Positions 8,671-17,658 of a stretch of 64,000 nt of DNA are shown one piece after another. A program made the position numbers and the translations under genes. This DNA comes from Pseudomonas entomophila. GTDB taxonomy: Bacteria > Pseudomonadota > Gammaproteobacteria > Pseudomonadales > Pseudomonadaceae. The notes beneath the pieces are model-generated. The model saw nothing but the letters and a program-made list of their open reading frames with translations, searched no databases and was not told the DNA's origin. How positions within the stretch are numbered: position 1 is the stretch's first letter; every line of letters starts with the position of its first letter. Location of the stretch: NCBI RefSeq assembly GCF_013523165.1, contig NZ_JAAMQI010000001.1:124001-188000 (forward strand), written 5' to 3'.

Positions 8671-9636
8671 TCACTTGCAGTTGCCGGCCTTGCGGTAGCC
8701 GGCGGCCTGGGCCTGGGCCTCGGTGGCGAAGCGGGTCAGGTTCTTCTCGGCCACCTTGCCATAGCTCGGGCAACCCGACGGCAGGTGGTAGAGCAGGCTC
8801 TTGCGGTTGCCTTGAATGTCGCCGGAACCGGTCGCGGTCGCAGGCGCGCGCTCGACCTTGGTCGGACGGGGAGCCGGGGCCGAGGCGTCTACCAGACCAT
8901 CGCCGACCGGCTTGTAGCCCGGTGTCCAGTGCCGCTCGCCGGTCACGAACGGGTTGGCATGGCCCATGATCGCGGCGATGCGCTGGTCACGCTGTTTTTC
9001 CCAGGCGCTGACCGGGTATTGCGCGTCCCAGGCCATCAGCAGCTGTTGCTGCTGGCGCGACATGTTCAGCTTGTAGCGATCGAACATGTAGAACGTGGTG
9101 CGTGCCACCAGCCCCTTGACCGCATCACGGGGCTCGGCTGCGCGCTGCTGGAAGTCCACCTTGGTGGGGCACTGGCCGTACTGCGGTGCGACGCCGGTGA
9201 CCATCCCGTAATTGAAGTTGCTGCGATCGCCGTTCACTTCGCCCACGGCCGGGTACAGGTTGAACAGGTTGGCTTCCATGGCGCGGAACACCGGGTCGGC
9301 ATCGACGCAATGCGCACGGCCGCCGTTCTGCCAGCACTGGCGCTGATGGCCGAAGGTCCAGGCCGGGACGATGTGTTCCCACTCGGTGCGTTCGGCGCGG
9401 TTCTGCTGCTTGCGGGTCTGGTAGCCGCACGACTGCGCATCGATCCGGCCCCCGGACTTGCCGACCCAGGTCCACTTGCAGCCGCAGTACAGTTCGCCCG
9501 TGGCACTGTTGCCCTGGTCGAAGTAGATCTTCTGCTTGGCCACGACCTTGGCTTCGGCGAAGGTGGCGGGAGGCGCGGCGTGCGCGGTGGTGACGAGGGA
9601 CAGGAGCAGCGTCAGGGCGTACAGCAATCGGGTCAT
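8671..9636 (-). CDS. Endonuclease I (EndA/Vvn family) with C-terminal Ada-like metal-binding module
   Basis: A 321-residue secreted nuclease. Residues 1-22 form a signal peptide ending in AHA. The endonuclease I core is recognisable in WEHIVPAWTFG (the His-metal-finger active site), CVDADPVFRAMEANLFNL and NGDRSNFNYG. The C-terminal 45 residues (GNRKSLLYHLPSGCPSYG onward) resemble the Ada zinc-binding/nuclease-associated domain. A GTG at 9666 extends the frame, but the TATAAT box lies at 9669-9674, so that codon would be at the transcript end; the ATG at 9636 is preferred. The enzyme probably degrades extracellular or periplasmic DNA. Confidence 0.88.
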   Translation of the reverse strand: MTRLLYALTLLLSLVTTAHAAPPATFAEAKVVAKQKIYFDQGNSATGELYCGCKWTWVGKSGGRIDAQSCGYQTRKQQNRAERTEWEHIVPAWTFGHQRQCWQNGGRAHCVDADPVFRAMEANLFNLYPAVGEVNGDRSNFNYGMVTGVAPQYGQCPTKVDFQQRAAEPRDAVKGLVARTTFYMFDRYKLNMSRQQQQLLMAWDAQYPVSAWEKQRDQRIAAIMGHANPFVTGERHWTPGYKPVGDGLVDASAPAPRPTKVERAPATATGSGDIQGNRKSLLYHLPSGCPSYGKVAEKNLTRFATEAQAQAAGYRKAGNCK

Positions 9637-9668
9637 GGTCACGGACAGGGGCAATGAAAGGAGCACGG

Positions 9669-9695
9669 ATTATACGCACAAACCGTTTCCCTCAA
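9669..9695 (-). promoter_or_regulatory. Sigma-70 type promoter for the endonuclease I gene
   Basis: On the minus strand a perfect TATAAT lies at 9674-9669 with TTGAGG upstream at 9695-9690; the spacer is a short 15 bp. The predicted transcript would start near 9662, leaving a leader of about 25 nt before the ATG at 9636. Confidence 0.5.
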
Positions 9696-9808
9696 GGCTG
9701 TCAGCCCGAGAGAAGCGTGAGAGGGAGAATTTTCCTTCGATGCGCGCCAAACGCCGACGCTCTTTCGGCGTCTGAGCTATTCGACCGTTGCAATGACCAG
9801 GAGGGTTC

Positions 9809-11008
9809 ATGAGTCGAATCGAACGGACAACGCCTGCCACTCGGCAGCGACCAGAGGCTGAGACCGCCCAGGCACGTGCCCTGCCAGGCGCCAAGCGGGC
9901 GACGCGCCTGGCGTTCTTCATCGCCGGATTCGCCTTGTCCTGCTGGGCGCCGCTGGTGCCCTTCGTGCAAGCCCGCATCGGGGCCGACGCAGCGACGCTG
10001 GGCAACATCCTGCTGTGCCTGGGCCTGGGGGCGGTGATCGGTATGCCTGCCTCGGGTGCGTGCTGTGCCCGCGTCGGCGCCAAGCCGGTGATCGTGGTCG
10101 GGGCGGCATGCATGCTGGCGATCCTGCCGCTGCTCTCGGTGCTGTCCACTCCCCTGGCACTGGGGCTGTGCCTGCTGGTGTTCGGCGCTGCCGTGGGCGC
10201 CATCGACGTGGCCGCCAACATTCACGGTATGGCGGTACAGGACGCGGCCGGCACGCCGTTGATGTCAGGCTTTCACGGGCTCTACAGTGTCGGCGGGCTG
10301 GTTGGCGCGAGCGCCATGGCGGGCCTGATCGCCAGCGGCGTGGGCCTTGGCGCGGCAACGCTGAGTGCCGCCGCCGTCGTGCTGGCGTGTCTTGTGGCGG
10401 CCATGCCAGGGTTTCTGCGCACTCCCGCCAATTCCGGCGGCGTGCTGCTGGCCGTGCCCAAGGGCATCGTGGTGACGTTGGGCGCGTTGATCCTGATCTG
10501 CTTTCTCAGCGAAGGCGCCATGCTGGACTGGGGAGCAGTGTTGCTGACCCAGGAAAAGCAGGTCGACGTCTCGCTGTCGGGCGTCGGCTACGCTGTGTTC
10601 GCCTTGGCCATGACGGTGATCCGCCTGGTGGGCGATCGTCTGGTGGGGCGCTTCGGCGAATTCAGGGTGCTGATCATCGGTTTTGCCTTCACCGCCCTGG
10701 GCGTGGCGGCCACCGCCTTCGCCAACAGCCTGGCCGGGGTGTTGCTGGGGCTGTTCGTCGCAGGGCTGGCGGTCGGCAACGTGGTGCCGGCGCTGTTCAC
10801 CCTGGTAGGGCGTCAGCAGGTCATGCCGGTGCAATCGGCCGTGGCTGCCGTCAGTATCTGCGGCTACCTGGGTGTGCTGCTCGGCCCTGCGCTGATCGGC
10901 TATGTGGCGCACTGGACCGGGCTGGTCGAGGCCTTCTACGGGGTCGCGGCGCTGTTGCTGCTGGCCTTGTGCACGGTGCCGCGTCTGCGCACGCTGCGCG
11001 CCGACTGA
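9809..11008 (+). CDS. MFS transporter (YbjJ-like)
   Basis: A 399-residue integral membrane protein with about 12 hydrophobic segments starting at residue 33, a 30-residue charged N-terminal tail, and a charged middle loop. The overall pattern resembles the YbjJ/fucose-permease-like major facilitator proteins. An AGGAGGG ribosome-binding site sits 5 bp before the ATG at 9809. It ends in a bidirectional terminator shared with the convergent NEL gene. The substrate cannot be told from sequence. Confidence 0.85.
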   Translation: MSRIERTTPATRQRPEAETAQARALPGAKRATRLAFFIAGFALSCWAPLVPFVQARIGADAATLGNILLCLGLGAVIGMPASGACCARVGAKPVIVVGAACMLAILPLLSVLSTPLALGLCLLVFGAAVGAIDVAANIHGMAVQDAAGTPLMSGFHGLYSVGGLVGASAMAGLIASGVGLGAATLSAAAVVLACLVAAMPGFLRTPANSGGVLLAVPKGIVVTLGALILICFLSEGAMLDWGAVLLTQEKQVDVSLSGVGYAVFALAMTVIRLVGDRLVGRFGEFRVLIIGFAFTALGVAATAFANSLAGVLLGLFVAGLAVGNVVPALFTLVGRQQVMPVQSAVAAVSICGYLGVLLGPALIGYVAHWTGLVEAFYGVAALLLLALCTVPRLRTLRAD

Positions 11009-11052
11009 GTGGGACCGGTGACACGGCCTGGGTGCCGGGCCACCGGTCCCAC
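11008..11052. terminator. Bidirectional terminator between the MFS and NEL genes
   Basis: A 12-bp perfect inverted repeat (GTGGGACCGGTG at 11008-11019 and its complement at 11041-11052) spans the gap between two convergent genes. It overlaps the last base of the transporter stop codon and lacks a strong T-run. Confidence 0.6.
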
Positions 11053-11057
11053 TGCCG

Positions 11058-14000
11058 TTATGGCGTGTACGCGTGGCCCAAGGCCAGGCTCAAGGTGCGG
11101 TACAGCATCGCTTCATCGGCAGCGCGGCTGCTCAACAACAGCTGTGCCGCCTGCTGGTACATCGCCCCTTCGTTGGCGTAGCGCCCGGACACCAGGTCGA
11201 CGTTCTGCACGACCCCGTCCTGGCGCCAGTGCAAGCCCTCTACCTCTGGAAAGGCCTGTTCCAAGGCGTCGACATAGGCGTCAGGCACGGTAGGGCCTTC
11301 ATACCGACCGGTGCCCGGCCCTGCCTCGCTCAACTGGTCGAAATACGCCGAGGCCCCCTCCCACTGGTGGGCGAACGCCGTGAAGCGCTGGGGGTACAGC
11401 CGACGCAGCCATGCCTGCCAGAACCGCTGGGTGGCGGCCCATTCGGCCACCCGCTCGCCAGTCGCCAGGCCGCGCACGGCGGTGACCAGGCGTTCCAGCG
11501 TCGCCTCGCTCAGGCGGGCCAGATAGCCAAAGCTCATGTCCGTCGGTTGAGACGGCAGGCGCAGGCGTGCCTGCAGCTGAATGCGGGCATAGAGGGCCAT
11601 CTCCAGCTCGTCGAGCAGGTAATTCGGCTCGCCGAGGGCGGTGTCGTCCAGGTCGTCATCCGGGTGCAGCGCGGGGGCCGCCGCTCGGCTCGGCTCGTCG
11701 GTGGCCTCTGCCAGCGCCCGGCGCCGAACCAGGCGGGCCTGGTAGAGCGCGCTGACCTGCTCTTCGAGCAGGCGTTGCCGGTACAAGGCCCCGGCACTGT
11801 CGATCGCGGCCTGTTCATGGCTCGCGTCCGGTCGTGCACGATTGACCATCTCCCATGTCGTGACGTCGGTTTCGATGTCCTGGAACAGCAGGCTGGCCTG
11901 GTCGACACACGCTTGCCCGGCATCGATCAGTCGTTCGCTGATCTCCTGGCGCAACTGCGCCAGCCCCCAGGCCGGTGTGGCATCAACGATCTCGGAGGAC
12001 AGGGCCTGCACGATATGCGACATCCGGATGCGCATGACAATCGGGTTGCGCTGGTAGTCAGCGGTGTAGGACAGCCGTTCGAAGAGCGCGTACAGAGGTT
12101 GCCACTGGGCGTCGGCCCTCGTGTCGAGGACGTGTTGGCGCAGGGCTTCGGGCCAGTCGTCGTACCAGTCGCCGTATGCGGGTACGTCGGTCAGAGGCTC
12201 CACTCCAATGTCTCTCAAGAGGGCCTGTGCCTGCTCGCTCCAGGGGTTGGGCCCCAGAGAGACATACAGATCAGGTTCATTGGCGTGCAGGGCTTCGGCA
12301 AATGCCGTGTTCGTCAATGCAGGCGCTTCGGTCAGGCCATTGCGGCCGAGGTCCAGCACGCGAAGCACCAGGGGTCGTTGATCCAGCAGTTCGAGCAGGC
12401 CGGGCGGCCATTCGACGATGCCCGTCTGCTCCAGGTCGAGCTGGCGCAGGCGCGTCCAGCCTGTCAGGTCAGGCGGCAGGTCTAGCGGGTTTTCATACAG
12501 TGACAGGCGCGTCAGGCGGGTGAGGCCTGCCAGCGCTTGCCGGGTCGGTGGATCGAGCGTGATCTGGTTCTGCCCCAGGTGCAACTCCTCCAGCGCAGGC
12601 CACTGTCGCAGCGCGTGGAAATGCGCCGGGCCGAGCACCAGCTCATTGACATCGAGATGCAGCGAGCGCAAGGCCGGCAATTGTCCCAGTCGCTGCAGCG
12701 TCAGTGGCGAAAGGTCCGAAACGGCATCGGTCAGGCCCAGGCTCTGGAGTGATTGCAGACGCAGGAGGATGCCAAGGTCGCGTTCGTTGTCGAGCGAAAG
12801 GTTGTTCTCCGACAGGTTCAGGCTTTCGAGCGCGGGCAACTCAGCCAGGCGTGGCGCAAGCGCGTCGAGGGCGTTGCCGTTCAGGTCGAGCACCCGGACC
12901 TGTGGAAAGGCGCCGAGAAACTCGTTCAGGCTGGCAGCACCGGTGCCAGTCAGGCCGGTCACCTCCAGGTACCTGACCCAAGGCAGAGGGTCGGCAAGCG
13001 CCGGCAGGCCGTCGGCGGCATGGGCATCGATCTGCAGTCGTACCCGTTGCTGCGAGTCGAGCCCAGGGATGACCGTCTCACGTCGCCAGGCCCCCTGGAG
13101 GCTGCGGGCGACGCTTTCACGGGCGGCACGCCGTTGCGGCTGTACTTCGGGTTCGACGCCCACTTCGTCCGAGACCCAGGTGTGCAACGTCTCATCCAGT
13201 CGTTGGTATTCACCGTGCAGGCGCACCATCAGGCGTGTGAAGGCACCGGCCTGTGGACCGGCTTCCTGTCGCAGCAGCGCTCGCAAGCTCTCACGGTCGC
13301 TATCGGGACTGGCGGGAAACAACTGATCGAACAATTCGTCGCCGGTCATCCAGCCCTGCCTGCCGCGACCGCTGAGCACATAGCCCACGCCTTGGCGGTC
13401 TGACAGTCTCGACGGCGGACGGAACCACGGTCGAACCGAGGACATGCCCAGAGACTGTGCGCTACGTTCCCGGTGGGCCGTGGCCTGTTCGAACAGACGA
13501 TCACGCAGCGTTTCGGCTTCGTGGATCTGAATGCCCAGGGCTTCGCGTTCGCCATCGGGTAACGCATGCAGCAGTGCCTGGAACAGATCGGTCGGGCGGG
13601 TCAGCGGCTGGTCCTGTTCATCGAACGGCTGATAATGCGACTCGCGTCGCACCACGGTCTTGGTCGGGCCTGAAGAGGTGCCCGTGGTCGCCATGACCTC
13701 GCCGTCTTCCATGAGTCGCAACTGGACGCTCGAGCGCCAGCCCCTCAGGCGGGGCAGCGTGGCGAATACCAGGGTATCGCGATCGACTGATTCGGCCGCG
13801 AGATAGAAATGGCTCAAGGCGCGGCTCAGGCGTCCTTCGCGCAAGTACAATCGCGCGGCTTCGGCCAGGGCCAGGGGGACGCCTCGAGTATCGCGCAGGC
13901 GGGCCAGATCGGCCGGTCGGGCCTGGGCGAGGATGGCTCGGCGAGTACGTGGCGTCAGGCCAGGAAAGGCCTGTTCCAACGGCCGTTCGTCGAGGTGAGG

Positions 14001-15878
14001 CGCAGGCTCGGGCAGGTGCGCGCCGAACGCTTCGAGGGTGTCGAGCAGGACGGCCGGCAGCGGCTGGTGGTCGGCGACGGCTTGGCGAACCGCAGCGGCG
14101 TCATGGCCGCTGCATTTAAGGGCGCGCAGGCGGGCCGTCGGCGAAAGCTCGGCGGGGAAGGGGGCGATCCGGTGCAGCAGTTGCTCATCCGTCCAGCCCA
14201 GCGGCCGCTCGTGCTCCAGCAGCCAGTAGCCCTCGGCGTGCTGCCGCAGTGACGGTCGGTGCCCCTGGCCCTTCGTACGCCCCAGGCGCCGGCCGCCCGG
14301 CGCCGACTCGACCGCGCAAGGCTGGCCGTCGATGTCGACCCAGTGACGGCCCTCCCAGAGGGTGGGGGTCTGTGACAGGGCCGGGGCTTCTGTCGGCCAG
14401 CCGCCAGGTCGCGCGAAGGGCTCGAGGTTGCCAGACCAGAGTTTCAGTGACGGCGCCTGGCCGACGGGTATCCAGTCGTGCAGCAGGCCTATCGGTTCGC
14501 TATAGCTCGCCGCAACACCCAGCACCGCGACTTGCGCCACGTTTTCGAGCACGTCGAACAAGTGCGCCAGCGCTGCTTCGGCGTCGTGATCGTTGGCGGC
14601 TTCGATCCCTTCGAGAAACGTGTCGACCAACTGCGCACCGCCGGTCACCAACATCACCTCGCCCAACCCAGGCACCAGCAGCGCTGCCAGGTTGAGTACC
14701 GAGAGTCCGATCCCCAGCCAGCGCTCGACCAAGGCCCACTGGGCGTCTGCATCGTGTTGTGCAACCGGCACCGCAAGCGCGGCCGCGTCCAGGATCAGAC
14801 CTTCGACCTGGGTACGGGCCCTGGCCTCGAAACAATCGCCCGGCCAGGGTATTGCCTGCATTGGCAGGTGCACGTTCTTGTCCAAGGTTGCCTGGTAGAG
14901 CGCGCGGGGCGAAGGAAAGAGGCGTTTCATCCAGCCGATGTGCTGACCTGGCTCCAGGACCGGCGCAGGCGTGTGCAGTTGGTCGTAGGGGTAGAACGGG
15001 TACAGGATCGTTTTCAGGGTGTCGGCAAAGCGTACCCGCTCTGCCTGAAGCACATACCGACAGAAGAATTCCCGCTCCTTGGTCCGCCACATCAGGCGGG
15101 TCAAGGCCACGGCGGCAGCCTGTTGGGAAGCGTATCGGCGTACCGGCGCCGTTGGATGGCCCGGCAGGTAGAGCAGGCATGGCTCGACGCGGTCGTGGGG
15201 CTCCAGTGTGAGCAGCAGAGGGCCGCGCAGCGACACGTCAGCCAGGGTCAAGCGGCTGCATACCAGGGTGCGTGGGCTGCCATTGACGTCCCGTACGATC
15301 GTCGAGCCTGACAGCAGCGCTTCGGCCAAGGCCGCCGTAGACGTGTCGAGCCTTCCCTGCAGCGTGGCCAGGGCAACGTCTGCCGCAAAGGCTGCTTTGT
15401 CCTGCTCGCGCAACAGACGCCGGAAGGCGTCGTTGTCGACGATGTCCGTCAGGTGGTAGCGATAGCGTTGCCCCAGGTCCAGGTTGCGCACGCCGCTGAT
15501 GAAGCGATGAGTGTCCAGCGTCAGCGGGGCATCGGCCTCTTCACTGGCGTACAAGGTCAGGTGGGCATCGGCATCGACCACTTGCAGCGCCGTCTCGAGC
15601 CATGAGGTGGCAATCCTGCGGTCAGGGTGTCGCACCCGACCTTCGTCCACCGACGGCAGGCTGGTGTCGGGGAACCATCGGGCCAGCGCGTCCTGGAGCA
15701 GGGGGCGGCAGAACGTGTCGATGCTTTGCAGGGAAGACAATGCGGTAGAAACGGCGCGGGCTGCACGGTGGCTCGCCAGCGTGCGTTCACGCAATTGCCG
15801 ACGCTGTGCAGGGGTGGCTGACGCCAGCCAGGCGGGCAGGCGCGGTTCGATGAGCGACAGGTGTGACGTACTGACCAT
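11058..15878 (-). CDS. LRR / NEL-type E3 ubiquitin ligase effector with dermonecrotic-toxin-like N-terminus
   Basis: A 1606-residue protein. The N-terminal half matches the DUF6543/dermonecrotic-toxin-like region common in large Pseudomonas effectors. Residues about 970-1180 form leucine-rich repeats (VRVLDLNGN, ALESLNLSEN, ALEELHLGQN, LTRLSLYEN). Residues about 1200-1500 match the NEL domain, with the catalytic Cys at 1324 in ACVDQAS and the following Asp conserved (CxD). NEL enzymes of Shigella IpaH, Salmonella SspH and rhizobia ubiquitinate host-cell proteins after type III delivery. No secretion genes are nearby and no signal peptide is seen, so the export route is unknown. The gene has no visible operon partner. 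Confidence 0.85.
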   Translation of the reverse strand: MVSTSHLSLIEPRLPAWLASATPAQRRQLRERTLASHRAARAVSTALSSLQSIDTFCRPLLQDALARWFPDTSLPSVDEGRVRHPDRRIATSWLETALQVVDADAHLTLYASEEADAPLTLDTHRFISGVRNLDLGQRYRYHLTDIVDNDAFRRLLREQDKAAFAADVALATLQGRLDTSTAALAEALLSGSTIVRDVNGSPRTLVCSRLTLADVSLRGPLLLTLEPHDRVEPCLLYLPGHPTAPVRRYASQQAAAVALTRLMWRTKEREFFCRYVLQAERVRFADTLKTILYPFYPYDQLHTPAPVLEPGQHIGWMKRLFPSPRALYQATLDKNVHLPMQAIPWPGDCFEARARTQVEGLILDAAALAVPVAQHDADAQWALVERWLGIGLSVLNLAALLVPGLGEVMLVTGGAQLVDTFLEGIEAANDHDAEAALAHLFDVLENVAQVAVLGVAASYSEPIGLLHDWIPVGQAPSLKLWSGNLEPFARPGGWPTEAPALSQTPTLWEGRHWVDIDGQPCAVESAPGGRRLGRTKGQGHRPSLRQHAEGYWLLEHERPLGWTDEQLLHRIAPFPAELSPTARLRALKCSGHDAAAVRQAVADHQPLPAVLLDTLEAFGAHLPEPAPHLDERPLEQAFPGLTPRTRRAILAQARPADLARLRDTRGVPLALAEAARLYLREGRLSRALSHFYLAAESVDRDTLVFATLPRLRGWRSSVQLRLMEDGEVMATTGTSSGPTKTVVRRESHYQPFDEQDQPLTRPTDLFQALLHALPDGEREALGIQIHEAETLRDRLFEQATAHRERSAQSLGMSSVRPWFRPPSRLSDRQGVGYVLSGRGRQGWMTGDELFDQLFPASPDSDRESLRALLRQEAGPQAGAFTRLMVRLHGEYQRLDETLHTWVSDEVGVEPEVQPQRRAARESVARSLQGAWRRETVIPGLDSQQRVRLQIDAHAADGLPALADPLPWVRYLEVTGLTGTGAASLNEFLGAFPQVRVLDLNGNALDALAPRLAELPALESLNLSENNLSLDNERDLGILLRLQSLQSLGLTDAVSDLSPLTLQRLGQLPALRSLHLDVNELVLGPAHFHALRQWPALEELHLGQNQITLDPPTRQALAGLTRLTRLSLYENPLDLPPDLTGWTRLRQLDLEQTGIVEWPPGLLELLDQRPLVLRVLDLGRNGLTEAPALTNTAFAEALHANEPDLYVSLGPNPWSEQAQALLRDIGVEPLTDVPAYGDWYDDWPEALRQHVLDTRADAQWQPLYALFERLSYTADYQRNPIVMRIRMSHIVQALSSEIVDATPAWGLAQLRQEISERLIDAGQACVDQASLLFQDIETDVTTWEMVNRARPDASHEQAAIDSAGALYRQRLLEEQVSALYQARLVRRRALAEATDEPSRAAAPALHPDDDLDDTALGEPNYLLDELEMALYARIQLQARLRLPSQPTDMSFGYLARLSEATLERLVTAVRGLATGERVAEWAATQRFWQAWLRRLYPQRFTAFAHQWEGASAYFDQLSEAGPGTGRYEGPTVPDAYVDALEQAFPEVEGLHWRQDGVVQNVDLVSGRYANEGAMYQQAAQLLLSSRAADEAMLYRTLSLALGHAYTP

Positions 15879-15994
15879 GTGGGGTGCTCCAGAGAATAGG
15901 AGCAGTGAGGCTAATCAGCTGGGCAGACTTGGGTGACCGATGTATCTACTGCATCGGCGAGGGACGGCATCGACCGACCCTCGCAACGTGCGGA

Positions 15995-16849
15995 TCAGCC
16001 GTGCAACGTTTCGGCTGCATACAGGGTATTTTCCAGCAGGCAGGCGCGCGTCATCGGTCCGACGCCGCCCGGGACGGGCGTGATCCAGCCGGCACGCGGC
16101 AGGGCGGTCTCGTAGACCACATCGCCGACAAGACGGCCATTGGCCTGACGATTGATGCCCACGTCGATGACGATGGCGCCTTCCTTGATCCACTCGCCCT
16201 TGACCAGCCCCGGCTTGCCCGCAGCCACGACCACCAGGTCGGCGCGACCGACATGGCCGGCCAAATCCTGGGTGAAGCGGTGCGCGACCGTGACGGTGCA
16301 GCCGGCCAGCAACAGTTCCATGGCCATGGGACGACCGACGATGTTCGAGGCGCCGACCACCACGGCGTCCAGGCCGTACAGGTCCTGGCCGGTGCTTTGC
16401 AGCAGGGCCATGATGCCTTTGGGCGTGCAGGGGCGCAGCAGCGGGATGCGTTGTGCCAGGCGACCGACGTTATAGGGGTGGAAGCCGTCCACGTCCTTGT
16501 CCGGGCGGATCCGTTCGAGCAGCAGGGACGGGTCCAGGTGCTCCGGCAGCGGCAGCTGCAGCAGGATGCCATCGACCGCCGGGTCATCGTTCAGGCGGTC
16601 GATCAGCTCGGTCAGCGCCTGCTGGGTGGTGGTGCTCGGCAGATCGTAGGCTTGAGAAAGGAAGCCCACTTCTTCGCAGTCCTTGCGTTTGTGCGAGACA
16701 TAGACTTGCGAGGCGGGGTCGGAACCGACCAGGATCACTGCCAGGCCCGGCACGCGCAGGCCTTGTTGGCGACGCTCTTCGACACGGTGGGCGATCTGCT
16801 TGCGCAGGGTGGCGGCGATCGCCTTGCCATCGATTAGGTGTGCAGTCAT
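15995..16849 (-). CDS. folD: Bifunctional methylenetetrahydrofolate dehydrogenase/cyclohydrolase
   Basis: A 284-residue FolD starting MTAHLIDG at 16849, the standard length; the upstream extension to 16957 lies in non-coding leader. Family signatures are clear: [13 protein letters not shown] with the catalytic Lys, [28 protein letters not shown] and [11 protein letters not shown]. It interconverts 5,10-methylene- and 10-formyl-tetrahydrofolate in one-carbon metabolism. It is divergent from the tRNA operon, an arrangement common in Pseudomonas. Confidence 0.98.
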   Translation of the reverse strand: MTAHLIDGKAIAATLRKQIAHRVEERRQQGLRVPGLAVILVGSDPASQVYVSHKRKDCEEVGFLSQAYDLPSTTTQQALTELIDRLNDDPAVDGILLQLPLPEHLDPSLLLERIRPDKDVDGFHPYNVGRLAQRIPLLRPCTPKGIMALLQSTGQDLYGLDAVVVGASNIVGRPMAMELLLAGCTVTVAHRFTQDLAGHVGRADLVVVAAGKPGLVKGEWIKEGAIVIDVGINRQANGRLVGDVVYETALPRAGWITPVPGGVGPMTRACLLENTLYAAETLHG

Positions 16850-16983
16850 AGACGGGTGATTAACCATCGAGAAAGGAACATGAAAGAGTGCACATTCTCG
16901 CATGCCCAAGCCCGAGGGCAAAGGCAGATGGTCGCGCAAATCCCCTAAGCCCTTCAAACGGCTAAATTTTTTTTAAAAAGGTG

Positions 16984-17010
16984 TTGACGCCTTGGCAGGT
17001 CGTCTATAAC
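16984..17010 (+). promoter_or_regulatory. Strong promoter of the tRNA-Arg/His/Leu operon
   Basis: TTGACG at 16984-16989 and TATAAC at 17005-17010 with a 15-bp spacer. An AT-rich tract directly upstream (16964-16979) looks like an UP element, and a GC-rich stretch follows the -10, both usual for stable-RNA promoters. The first tRNA begins about 120 bp downstream. Confidence 0.7.
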
Positions 17011-17137
17011 ATTCGTCGCACTTGTCGGGCAGGGCCTAGCACTGGTTAGCAAGGTCGGGCAGAATGAGCGGATTTTTAGCTCGTTCGGTACGGACTAGAC
17101 GTTGATTTGCAATCGTATCAGAAAGCAGATTGAATAA

Positions 17138-17214
17138 GCGCCCGTAGCTCAGCTGGATAGAGCATCCGCCTTCTAAGCGGATGGTCGCAGGTTCGAGTCC
17201 TGCCGGGTGCGCCA
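17138..17214 (+). tRNA. tRNA-Arg (anticodon TCT)
   Basis: Complete 77-nt cloverleaf with encoded CCA. The acceptor GCGCCCG pairs with CGGGTGC (one G-T pair), the anticodon loop is CTTCTAA, and the T-loop is GTTCGAGTCC. Confidence 0.97.
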
Positions 17215-17255
17215 TAAGGCAGCTTGGGCAAGGTTCATGGCAGTACCGCAATATG

Positions 17256-17331
17256 GTGGGCGTAGCTCAGTTGGTAGAGCGCTGGATTGTGATTCCAGTT
17301 GTCGTGGGTTCGATTCCCATCGTCCACCCCA
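17256..17331 (+). tRNA. tRNA-His (anticodon GTG)
   Basis: 76 nt with encoded CCA. The acceptor GTGGGCG pairs with CGTCCAC, and the anticodon loop is TTGTGAT. The base before position 1 is G, giving the G-1 that histidyl-tRNA synthetase needs. Confidence 0.97.
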
Positions 17332-17339
17332 TATTCAAG

Positions 17340-17371
17340 AAAGGCGCCTGATTGTATGATCTGGCGCCTTT
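17340..17371 (+). terminator. Hairpin between tRNA-His and tRNA-Leu
   Basis: A 9-bp perfect stem AAAGGCGCC/GGCGCCTTT with a 14-nt loop. It could be a weak terminator or an RNA-processing hairpin, because tRNA-Leu follows only 16 bp later. Confidence 0.5.
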
Positions 17372-17387
17372 GCTTTAAGTGCTCCAC

Positions 17388-17472
17388 GCGGACGTGGTGG
17401 AATTGGTAGACACACTGGATTTAGGTTCCAGCGGCGCAAGCTGTAAGAGTTCGAGTCTCTTCGTCCGCACCA
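17388..17472 (+). tRNA. tRNA-Leu (anticodon TAG), prophage integration site
   Basis: 85-nt class II tRNA with encoded CCA. The anticodon stem-loop is CTGGA-TTTAGGT-TCCAG, and a long variable arm is present. Its last 26 nt are the left part of the 38-bp att repeat found again at 49603, so integration leaves the tRNA intact. Confidence 0.97.
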
Positions 17473-17484
17473 TGTAAGTGCCTG
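17447..17484 (+). repeat. attL core
   Basis: A 38-bp sequence comprising the T-arm and acceptor end of tRNA-Leu plus 12 bp beyond, identical to 49603-49640. The identity begins at GAGTTCGAG and ends at AGTGCCTG on both sides. Confidence 0.93.
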
Positions 17485-17518
17485 TTTTCAAAGGAATTTT
17501 TCCCGCCAATTTGCGAAT

Positions 17519-17547
17519 TGGGAACGAAATGGGAACACTTTGGGAAT
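17519..17547 (+). promoter_or_regulatory. Probable integrase arm-binding sites beside attL
   Basis: Three copies of TGGGAAY at 17519, 17530 and 17541, spaced exactly 11 bp and about 35-63 bp from the core. Two TGGGAAC copies, also 11 bp apart, occur at 49515 and 49526 on the other phage arm. This helically phased layout fits arm-type sites of a tyrosine recombinase. Confidence 0.65.
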
Positions 17548-17556
17548 TTCAGGCAA

Positions 17557-17586
17557 AAAAAGGCAGCCCCTTGAGGCTGCCTTTTT
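17557..17586. terminator. Terminator between tRNA-Leu and integrase (phage copy)
   Basis: Stem AAAAAGGCAGCC/GGCTGCCTTTTT with a 6-nt loop and T-run. It can end the tRNA operon transcript and the converging integrase transcript. A near-identical copy lies outside attR at 49713-49742. Confidence 0.85.
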
Positions 17587-17658
17587 CGTTTTCTGACGTC
17601 GTGTAACGGGTGTTGATGCGAGGCCTGTAGCGAGCCTCGCATCCCACTGATGCCGGCT

